Assembly: GCA_905236085.1 (NCBI GenBank)
Contig: CAJOOD010000057.1
Coordinates: forward strand, 1 to 6,207
DNA from: an uncultured Bacilli bacterium
GTDB taxonomy: Bacteria; Bacillota_I; Bacilli_A; RFN20; CAG-826
Direction: 5' to 3'
Length of the DNA: 6,207 nt
Positions 1 through 5,393 of the stretch are shown here, piece after piece (the stretch's first letter is position 1; each line of letters begins with the position of its first letter). The position numbers were made by a program, and so were the translations under genes. Under the pieces are notes generated by a model that was given only the letters and a program-made list of their open reading frames with translations, was not told the origin of the DNA and did no database searches.

Positions 1-17
1 GGCTTTGGTTGATACAT
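1..17 (-). CDS. Start of a downstream minus-strand gene, runs off the left edge
   Basis: Reading the minus strand, an ATG lies at 17-15, one base after the TAA of the preceding gene, and begins MYQPKP before the window ends. A good Shine-Dalgarno sequence, AAAGGGAG (27-34 on the plus strand coordinates), sits nine bases upstream and overlaps the last codons of the preceding gene. This layout is typical of a second gene in an operon with translational coupling. Only about six residues are visible, so no function can be given. The start call rests on the ribosome binding site and the spacing alone. Confidence 0.5.
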
Positions 18-18
18 A

Positions 19-978
19 TTATTTTTCTCCCTTTATCATCTTTTTAATGTAGATTAATTGTTCATATGTTAGGTTATTAAATCTAGACAAAAGAGAAAGC
101 AAGGCTTCGCTATTGGTTTCGTTGCAACGTTTTTCTAATTTTTCAATTAGTTCTTCTTTGCTAGAAAATTCTGTTTCTATAAGGAAGTTTCTTCCTTCAA
201 TATACATGTTGTTATATTCATTGGTCATATTTGCAAAAGCGTTTGTTTCTTGGGGCTTTAAATCTTTTTCAAAATCTATTTTATTTCCAATTTTATATTG
301 TATATTGAGATCGATATCTTTATTTAAGAATTGGTCACTATATATAAAAACTTCTTTAGGATCATAGCCGGAATGTTCGAACAATAGATATAATTCATCT
401 TGTTTTCTCGCTGTTTCAATTCTTTCGAAGAATTCATGCTCCACTGGTTCCAGAAATATTCTTTTAACTGTTTCACGAAAAGCAACTTCATAAGCATGAA
501 TAGCAAAATTACAAGTTAATAAATATAGACCAGCATATAATACAAATTTATAGAAATTGTATAAAACCGACACATCATCCCCAGAATAAATCATGAGGTC
601 TACAAATTCTTTAACAAAGCGTTTATGTACGTCTTTAATTGATAAGTCTAATAATTCTGCGAATCTATCTATATCTTTTTCATCTATGTTTTCTAAAATA
701 GAAAAATCTACTTTAATCGCATCTTTTTTTAAGAATTTATTCACTTCTGCAAGAATGTGTCCGTGTTCGTATGGTAATTCTCTTATAACATCATTATCAA
801 AGCATCCATATTTCTTATCCTTCGTGGAAATTATCATCACATATTGAAAAAGGATTTCAAACGCTTCTAATAAAGATTCGTGTTTTCTAAGAAGATATCT
901 TTCAATTCTAAATAAATAGGCTTTATATTGAAGTGTTAAATATGGTTGGGGCTGTAAATCATCGTCAAATACTCTCAT
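19..978 (-). CDS. Hypothetical protein, mostly helical, no recognised family
   Basis: I do not recognise this protein. The frame is open from a TTG at 1017, but I prefer the ATG at 978 (319 residues, beginning MRVFDDD). The promoter for this gene has its -35 box over the TTG and its -10 box at 989-994, so transcription should begin only about four bases before the ATG. Neither start has a Shine-Dalgarno site, so the message is probably leaderless. The sequence is rich in Lys, Glu, Asp and aromatic residues and looks helical and cytoplasmic. One hydrophobic stretch at about residues 138-167 (VLYNFYKFVLYAGLYLL onwards) could be a buried helix or a single membrane helix. The C-terminal 60 residues are charged and may form a coiled coil. 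No signal peptide, metal motif or nucleotide-binding loop is visible. It is transcribed divergently from the clpP-like operon and appears to be followed in an operon by another gene at the left edge. Confidence 0.75.
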   Translation of the reverse strand: MRVFDDDLQPQPYLTLQYKAYLFRIERYLLRKHESLLEAFEILFQYVMIISTKDKKYGCFDNDVIRELPYEHGHILAEVNKFLKKDAIKVDFSILENIDEKDIDRFAELLDLSIKDVHKRFVKEFVDLMIYSGDDVSVLYNFYKFVLYAGLYLLTCNFAIHAYEVAFRETVKRIFLEPVEHEFFERIETARKQDELYLLFEHSGYDPKEVFIYSDQFLNKDIDLNIQYKIGNKIDFEKDLKPQETNAFANMTNEYNNMYIEGRNFLIETEFSSKEELIEKLEKRCNETNSEALLSLLSRFNNLTYEQLIYIKKMIKGEK

Positions 979-988
979 AGCAATATAA

Positions 989-1017
989 ATTATATAACTT
1001 ATTAATTTGTTAGACAA
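989..1017 (-). promoter_or_regulatory. Leftward sigma-A-type promoter of the hypothetical gene
   Basis: On the minus strand, TTGTCT (plus coordinates 1012-1017) matches the TTGACA -35 box at four of six bases. It is followed after exactly 17 bases by a perfect TATAAT (989-994). The predicted start of transcription is near 982, about four bases before the ATG at 978, which implies a leaderless message. Its -35 box occupies the same bases as the -35 of the rightward promoter. Confidence 0.6.
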
Positions 1018-1038
1018 TTTAATACAGTGTGAGATAAT
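1011..1038 (+). promoter_or_regulatory. Rightward extended -10 promoter of the clpP-like operon
   Basis: TAGACA at 1011-1016 matches TTGACA at five of six bases. After 16 bases comes GATAAT at 1033-1038, which matches TATAAT at five of six and is preceded by TG one base upstream (1030-1031), the extended -10 signature. Transcription should start near 1045, giving a leader of about 36 bases with a strong ribosome binding site at its end. The -35 is shared with the divergent promoter, so RNA polymerase can probably occupy only one of them at a time. Confidence 0.6.
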
Positions 1039-1071
1039 AATTGTAGTTTGTTTGAAATATTATTTTAAACC

Positions 1072-1077
1072 GGAGGT
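1072..1077 (+). promoter_or_regulatory. Strong ribosome binding site of the clpP-like gene
   Basis: GGAGGT lies four bases upstream of the ATG at 1081. It is an almost perfect anti-16S match, although the spacing is shorter than usual. It fixes the start of the clpP-like gene and argues that the unusual N-terminus of that protein is real, not a mis-called start. Confidence 0.7.
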
Positions 1078-1080
1078 CCT

Positions 1081-1668
1081 ATGGAAAAAGAAAGAACAAC
1101 CGCGATGAACGATTTAATCGCCCAATTTGAGAACGAAAGAAATATTTTAATTTATGGCGAAGTTAACGCTGAAATGGCCTTAAGAGTCATGCTTTTATTA
1201 AGAAAATTTGATCAAGATGATCCAGACGAGCCTATCTATTTATATATCAATTCTCCTGGTGGTAATGTCTCTGACGGTTTGATGATTGTTGATAATATGG
1301 ATTTGGTGCACGCTCCAGTATATACCGTAGTTGTTGGTCTAGCGGCCTCAATGGGTGCGGTTATTGCTACCGCAGGAGAAAAAGGACATAGATATATCTT
1401 AGCCAATTCTCAATTAATGATTCACCAACCATGGAATAACATTAATGGCGGCGCTGGGATTAAGCAGTCCGATATGGCGGCGATGGCTAAAGAATTAACC
1501 AACACCAGAAACAAATTAGAAAGAGTCATGCAAAGAAACGCGAATGTCTCCTTAGAAGAAATACATAATGCATGTGAATTGGATAATTTCTTAGATCCAG
1601 ATGAAGCTATCGCTATGGGTTTATGTGATAAAGTCATCCAAGGCAATAAGACTGGTAAGGTGGAATAA
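1081..1668 (+). CDS. Divergent ClpP-family serine peptidase (S14), triad intact
   Basis: This is a ClpP-fold peptidase of 195 residues, about the usual length. Canonical ClpP forms a barrel-shaped serine peptidase fed by a AAA+ unfoldase. Recognisable blocks are INSPGGNVSDG (about 56-66, oxyanion region), GLAASMGA with nucleophile Ser90, LMIHQPWNN with His115, and ELDNFLDPDEAIAMGLCD with Asp168. Ser to His is 25 residues, as in E. coli ClpP; His to Asp is 53 instead of 49, so there is a small insertion in the handle region, around NINGGAGIKQ. The usual N-terminal axial-loop sequence (RGER-YDIYSRLL in housekeeping ClpP) is absent and replaced by MEKERTTAMNDLIAQFENE, and the strong ribosome binding site supports this start. 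The normal unfoldase-docking and gating surface is therefore probably altered. It is first in an operon with an AAA-like protein and a VirD4-like ATPase, which suggests a dedicated paralogue and not housekeeping ClpP, so no symbol is assigned. A phage-type S14 head protease is less likely because no terminase, portal or capsid gene is nearby. Confidence 0.9.
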   Translation: MEKERTTAMNDLIAQFENERNILIYGEVNAEMALRVMLLLRKFDQDDPDEPIYLYINSPGGNVSDGLMIVDNMDLVHAPVYTVVVGLAASMGAVIATAGEKGHRYILANSQLMIHQPWNNINGGAGIKQSDMAAMAKELTNTRNKLERVMQRNANVSLEEIHNACELDNFLDPDEAIAMGLCDKVIQGNKTGKVE

Positions 1669-1670
1669 TT

Positions 1671-2525
1671 ATGTTGGATGTATTAGAAAAATTTAATAAA
1701 CCAGGCTATGAAGAATTAGCCAAGATGATTAATGAGTGGATATTAGTATCTAAAAGAAAAGGTGAAGGCTTTCAAGTTGTTTTACCTAATTATTATTTTG
1801 AAACTCAAAACGGTTTTCCTCTTGATTCCATCGTGGAAAATATCGGTGATGTATTAGAGGAAATTGATTTACAAAATTTTGTCGGTTCTCAACGTTATTT
1901 CTTATATAATCTAGCTTATTCTAAAAAAGAGGATCCTAAATTTGAATCGTTAAACACTCTATACGATATAGTGGCCCATGAATTATCTGCCTATGGTCGC
2001 CCATTTGAGGGTGTGTTAGGCATTGATATTACCGAATGGGTAACATTAGAAGAAACCGGTTCTATGAAATTTAGGGCCTTCTTAGAATTTATGGCCGCTT
2101 TAGATGATATTACTGTCGCGGTATTTATCGATAGAGCTAATAATTCCAATCTAACTAGAAAAGCTTTTAATAATATTGCTGCTTATGCAAGATTAGAAAA
2201 AGTAAGAATTGTTTTAGATAATGCAGAAGGGGCAGAAAGAATATTAAAAGAAAAGTTATCTTCTTTAGGTTTCCAAGTAGATGATAAAGCCAATAAATTA
2301 TTAATTGAACATCTTGGAGATATATTATCAATTCCTGGGAATGAATCATATGAGACATTACGCTTAATCGCCCAAGAACTTGTTTATATTAAATGCAAGG
2401 AAGAAGAGAATTTCTCCACCACTCTTACCGCTGATGATATCGATAAATATTTCCGTGGACAAGATTGGATTGAGGCATTCAAAATCAAGAAAAAAACTTA
2501 CCGCTTAGGTTTGTTGGGGGAGTAA
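1671..2525 (+). CDS. AAA+-like protein lacking a Walker A motif (tentative)
   Basis: This 284-residue cytoplasmic protein is not one I can name. Its order of segments resembles an AAA+ module. GVLGIDITEW (114-123) sits where a Walker B strand would be, but with Ile in place of the catalytic Glu. DDITVAVFIDRANN (145-158) resembles a sensor-1 strand ending in Asn. From about 176, LEKVRIVLD and ERILKEKLSSLGFQVDD, then a helical region ending LTADDIDKYF (251-260), look like the small helical lid domain. No GxxxxGK[ST] loop exists anywhere, so it should not hydrolyse ATP. The start ATG at 1671 follows the ClpP stop by two bases, with AAGGTGG (1657-1663) as ribosome binding site inside the end of the clpP-like gene, so the two are probably made together. 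The role is inferred: an adaptor or scaffold linking the peptidase to the downstream VirD4-like motor. The fold assignment is by pattern only and could be wrong. Confidence 0.8.
   Translation: MLDVLEKFNKPGYEELAKMINEWILVSKRKGEGFQVVLPNYYFETQNGFPLDSIVENIGDVLEEIDLQNFVGSQRYFLYNLAYSKKEDPKFESLNTLYDIVAHELSAYGRPFEGVLGIDITEWVTLEETGSMKFRAFLEFMAALDDITVAVFIDRANNSNLTRKAFNNIAAYARLEKVRIVLDNAEGAERILKEKLSSLGFQVDDKANKLLIEHLGDILSIPGNESYETLRLIAQELVYIKCKEEENFSTTLTADDIDKYFRGQDWIEAFKIKKKTYRLGLLGE
2516..2522 (+). promoter_or_regulatory. Ribosome binding site of the VirD4-like gene
   Basis: GGGGGAG lies six bases before the ATG at 2529 and overlaps the last codons of the preceding gene, which supports translational coupling across the three-base gap. 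Confidence 0.55.
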
Positions 2526-2528
2526 TAT

Positions 2529-4160
2529 ATGGATAAATATCGTTACCGTCGTTATATAGATGAAACAGGATTTGAAAATAGATTTGCGGACGAAAAAGAA
2601 ATCAAAAAAGTCTTAAGTCATATTAATTATAGTCAACCTGTCGCTGGACCAAATAAAGGTGGTATGCCTTTTATTAGTGACGCTAAAAGTGCATGGGTAG
2701 ATAATGCTGATTATCATACATTAATTTTAGGTTCTACTGGCTCTATGAAAACTAGAGTTTTAATCCTTCCAACCATATTTACCTTGGGATTTGCAGGGGA
2801 AAATATGGTAATTTCTGATCCAAAAGGTGAATTATTTGAAAAGAGTTCAGGCTATTTAAAATCACAAGGATATAAGATTAATGTCATTAATTTAAGAGAC
2901 ATGGAAAAATCTGATTCATGGAATCCTTTCGCCGAATCTTATAAATCGTTCCACGCTGGAAAAGTTGATGAGGCTAAGAGTGATATGATGGATTTTGTGG
3001 AAACATTATTCAGTGATATGAAAGCAACATCCAAAGATATGTTCTGGCCGTTAAGTTCTATTCAATTAGCTAATGGTCTAAGTGAACTTATGCTAAGACT
3101 TTCTAAAAATCCTGATGAATGTAATCCGGCAAGTATGGCTGGTATGATTAATCACATCGTTGCTCGTGGAGGGGAACACGAAACTTCCTATGAATCACTT
3201 GGGACGGAAATTGCAAATAAATTAGAAGAGGGTACATCGCTTCACGCTAATCTATCTCCAACATTATCCATGAGCGCTAAATTGACACTAGATGGTATTA
3301 AATCTAACACCACAACCGGGTTTGATGCTTTTACAAAATCTACGCAATTAATGGCTCTTTCTTCTAATACTACCTTTAATTTGCACGATTTTGCTAAACC
3401 AAACGAGAAACATGTTGTCTATTTAATCACTCCTGATGAAAATACTAAATACCACTTCTTCGCAGCGACATTTGTTAGACAATTATATACTCTCATGATA
3501 CGTGATTCGGCTGCATTACCTGGCCAGGCATTACCTAATAGACTTAATTTTGTATTAGATGAATTTGCTAACTTCCCGCGTATTGATAATATGCAAACCA
3601 TGATCACTGCGGCGAGAAGCAGAAATATTAGATTCTATTTAGTTGTTCAATCTAATAACCAATTAAAAGCCGTTTATAATAAAGATGCCGAAACTATTAA
3701 GACCAACTGCTTGAACTGGATTTATCTATCCACTAAAGAAGATGAATTAATTAAGCAAGTGATGAAAATGACTGGTAATATTGATGATAATGCTCCTCTT
3801 ATTTCTTATCAAAAATTATCATCCTTTAAGAAAGTAGATAGTCGCGAACATCCAGATAAGGCTGGCGCTGAAGCATTAATTCTTATCAGCAGAGAAAGAC
3901 CATATGTTTCTTTCTTACCAGATGTATCTAGATACAAAGCTTTTGTTGATTACCCACCAGCGGAATATCCAAAACTTAAAGAAGATTTTAGTTTCTTCTC
4001 ATTAAGGAAGAGATTATTTAGGGCCGGTTATCCATCAAGTGAACTTCGTGCTTTATTAAACGAAAATCCAACTCCTGATGGTAAGGGTGGAAAGAAAGAA
4101 GAGAAAATAGCTGGTGATTCTTTTAACGACATTCTTGACAAATTAGCGGGCAGAAAATAA
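2529..4160 (+). CDS. VirD4/TraG-like coupling-type ATPase, soluble, altered P-loop
   Basis: This 543-residue protein belongs to the VirD4/TraG family, the ring ATPases that normally couple DNA or protein substrates to type IV secretion channels. Visible features are a Walker A-like loop GSTGSMKT (68-75), the family's SDPKGEL block (96-102), Walker B FVLDEFANFP (341-350, Asp344 and Glu345), and AARSRNIRFYLVVQSNNQLK (361-380) with the family's conserved Gln after the VVQ strand. Two things are odd. The last P-loop glycine is Met73, although Lys74 and Thr75 remain. There is also no N-terminal pair of membrane helices, since the protein starts with a charged stretch and reaches the P-loop by residue 68. 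It should therefore be cytosolic, or recruited by a partner. The C-terminus (about 510-543) is a Lys/Gly/Glu-rich linker and short helix. It is the last gene of the clpP-like operon, three bases after the AAA-like gene. No relaxase or channel gene is visible nearby, so conjugation is not supported by this window alone. Confidence 0.9.
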   Translation: MDKYRYRRYIDETGFENRFADEKEIKKVLSHINYSQPVAGPNKGGMPFISDAKSAWVDNADYHTLILGSTGSMKTRVLILPTIFTLGFAGENMVISDPKGELFEKSSGYLKSQGYKINVINLRDMEKSDSWNPFAESYKSFHAGKVDEAKSDMMDFVETLFSDMKATSKDMFWPLSSIQLANGLSELMLRLSKNPDECNPASMAGMINHIVARGGEHETSYESLGTEIANKLEEGTSLHANLSPTLSMSAKLTLDGIKSNTTTGFDAFTKSTQLMALSSNTTFNLHDFAKPNEKHVVYLITPDENTKYHFFAATFVRQLYTLMIRDSAALPGQALPNRLNFVLDEFANFPRIDNMQTMITAARSRNIRFYLVVQSNNQLKAVYNKDAETIKTNCLNWIYLSTKEDELIKQVMKMTGNIDDNAPLISYQKLSSFKKVDSREHPDKAGAEALILISRERPYVSFLPDVSRYKAFVDYPPAEYPKLKEDFSFFSLRKRLFRAGYPSSELRALLNENPTPDGKGGKKEEKIAGDSFNDILDKLAGRK

Positions 4161-4205
4161 TAAATTAACGGTCTTTTTGCGAAGTTTTTAAATTATATGG
4201 AAATA

Positions 4206-4250
4206 AAAAGCATTCATAAGAAAACCATGAACTCAATTGTGAATGCTTTT
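4206..4250 (+). terminator. Rho-independent terminator of the clpP/VirD4-like operon
   Basis: AAAAGCATTCATAA (4206-4219) pairs with TTGTGAATGCTTTT (4237-4250). There are eleven perfect base pairs, then one G-T wobble and two more A-T pairs, around a 17-base loop. The right arm runs into TTTTACTTTTGTT, a T-rich tail, and the left arm is preceded by an A-rich stretch, so it could also work in reverse. It lies 45 bases after the stop of the VirD4-like gene. It overlaps the first possible codons of the next reading frame (ATG at 4197), which argues against that start. Confidence 0.7.
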
Positions 4251-4257
4251 ACTTTTG

Positions 4258-4285
4258 TTGCGATTACATTTCCTTCTTCTTTAGT
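4258..4285 (+). promoter_or_regulatory. Possible weak promoter of the trypsin-like gene
   Basis: TTGCGA (4258-4263) and TTTAGT (4280-4285) are separated by 16 bases and each match the sigma-A boxes at about four of six positions. The location between the terminator and the strong ribosome binding site is right for the next gene, with a start of transcription near 4292. The match is weak, and the call depends mainly on position. Confidence 0.25.
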
Positions 4286-4301
4286 GAGCAAATATCAATT
4301 A

Positions 4302-4307
4302 AGGGGG
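4302..4307 (+). promoter_or_regulatory. Ribosome binding site that sets the start at 4314
   Basis: AGGGGG, followed by AAAGAG and then ATG at 4314, is a strong Shine-Dalgarno site at ideal spacing. The in-frame ATG at 4197 has none. This decides the start of the following gene. Confidence 0.65.
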
Positions 4308-4313
4308 AAAGAG

Positions 4314-5345
4314 ATGATAAAATCTTTGCTTTTAGAATTGCAATTTAATCTTGGAGCCATGCTATTAGAAGTAGATAGAATACATTCAAAAGAAAAGATA
4401 ATGTTCTTAATGGATTTGGTCTATGAAATATATGGAGAAGATTATTATAGTAAAGAGGAGAAGACTTTATTGTTTAATTACGCCTTTACTAATAATACTA
4501 TTCCAGTCTTCTACGCTAAAGGGATAACCAATATCAACCATAAGCAATTAATAATCAAAACAAAGCACAATGGGAGTATGCTTTCTTATGCTTTTGCAAA
4601 AGATACAAGATTGTATAAATCTTTTACCTCTTCCATTAATAATTTGTTGAAATATCTTTCTCTCACTAATAATAAAGATCTATTAGAAAATTATAAGAAA
4701 TATATGAAGGAATATTATTTTGATAACATTGATAACTTCATCAAAAATAATCAATCTAACACCTTCTTAAATGAAAATATTAATATGAAATCGCTGCAAA
4801 AAGCCCATCCATTTAAAGAATATTTTGGAGATTGCCATGTATTAAATATACAAGATAACGATAATTATACGGGCTTTGTAAAGATAGTTTCTAATAACAC
4901 TATTAATATGGGCACAATAGTTAGTCCTAAAGGTATTGTGATAACTTCTTTAAGCAATATCGATCTTAATGAAACAATATACGGAATATTATTTAAGAAC
5001 AAAAGAATTGAAGTTCAAGAGTTAATACCCTTAGATAAGGACAACAAATCTAATTTGATATTCTTAAGACTGCAAGAAAGCGACTATAATTATTTCCAAA
5101 TCAGTGAAGAGAAAAACGAAATGGGTGGAACGCTTGCTTTCCCTTATTACGCAAACAATGATAGCCTATTGGATTTAAGAATTGACGTTGATCGTTTTAC
5201 TGTTTTTCTAGAGGACAAAGACAAATATTTAAATATCAGAAAACCACATCTAATTAAAGAAGGCACTCCAGGATTATATGATAGTAAAATTCAATTCATA
5301 GCCTATAAAGAAGGGCCAGGAATAATTAAGGCAATTTCTTTATAA
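4314..5345 (+). CDS. Helical domain plus probable inactive trypsin/HtrA-like domain
   Basis: I start this 343-residue protein at the ATG at 4314 because AGGGGG precedes it. The longer in-frame ATG at 4197 (382 residues) has no ribosome binding site and lies inside the upstream operon's terminator zone. The first 150 or so residues are helical; the segment DRIHSKEKIMFLMDL (about 21-35) loosely recalls TerB-like helical domains, a weak resemblance. From about residue 199 the sequence follows a trypsin-like pattern: MGTIVSPKGIVITSLSNI resembles the strand that normally carries the catalytic His (usually an AHV motif), NLIFLRL (about 247-253) resembles the DLALLKL strand that carries Asp, and EGTPGLYDSKIQFIAYKEG (about 316-334) resembles the GNSGGPL serine loop and the following strand. 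At the three catalytic positions I read Asn, Asn and Gly, so the domain should be proteolytically inactive and may bind peptides or partners. No signal peptide is visible. It sits downstream of the ClpP-like operon but behind a terminator, so a functional link is only a guess. Confidence 0.8.
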   Translation: MIKSLLLELQFNLGAMLLEVDRIHSKEKIMFLMDLVYEIYGEDYYSKEEKTLLFNYAFTNNTIPVFYAKGITNINHKQLIIKTKHNGSMLSYAFAKDTRLYKSFTSSINNLLKYLSLTNNKDLLENYKKYMKEYYFDNIDNFIKNNQSNTFLNENINMKSLQKAHPFKEYFGDCHVLNIQDNDNYTGFVKIVSNNTINMGTIVSPKGIVITSLSNIDLNETIYGILFKNKRIEVQELIPLDKDNKSNLIFLRLQESDYNYFQISEEKNEMGGTLAFPYYANNDSLLDLRIDVDRFTVFLEDKDKYLNIRKPHLIKEGTPGLYDSKIQFIAYKEGPGIIKAISL

Positions 5346-5350
5346 AATCC

Positions 5351-5393
5351 GCAAAAATCAGATATTTTAATCTATTTTGCTTCTTTTTCTTTT
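5351..5393 (+). terminator. Weak hairpin terminator between convergent genes
   Basis: GCAAAA (5351-5356) and AGAT (5360-5363) pair with ATCT (5370-5373) and TTTTGC (5375-5380), with a small asymmetric internal loop and a loop of about six bases, followed by TTCTTTTTCTTTT. It would end transcription of the trypsin-like gene and lies over the stop codon of the convergent surface-protein gene. The stem is AT-rich, so efficiency is uncertain. The minus-strand side has only a short T run and looks weaker. Confidence 0.4.

Noticed and set aside
324..847. Short open frames inside the minus-strand hypothetical gene, on both strands
   Set aside because: They lack ribosome binding sites, have biased composition expected of shadow frames, and lie wholly inside a longer, better-supported gene.
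1081..1668. Phage head-maturation (S14) protease
   Set aside because: No terminase, portal or capsid gene is adjacent. The downstream ATPase carries VirD4/TraG blocks (SDPKGEL, LDEFANFP), not terminase motifs.
2529..4160. Reading the VirD4-like gene as proof of a conjugative element
   Set aside because: No relaxase, VirB4, VirB6, integrase, origin of transfer or attachment site is visible in the window, and the protein has no membrane anchor. Mobility is not supported here.
4197..4313. N-terminal extension of 39 residues on the trypsin-like protein, with a hydrophobic stretch that could pass for a signal peptide
   Set aside because: No ribosome binding site at 4197, and it overlaps a strong terminator. 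The hydrophobic part (AFTFVAITF) is too short and is followed by charged sequence.
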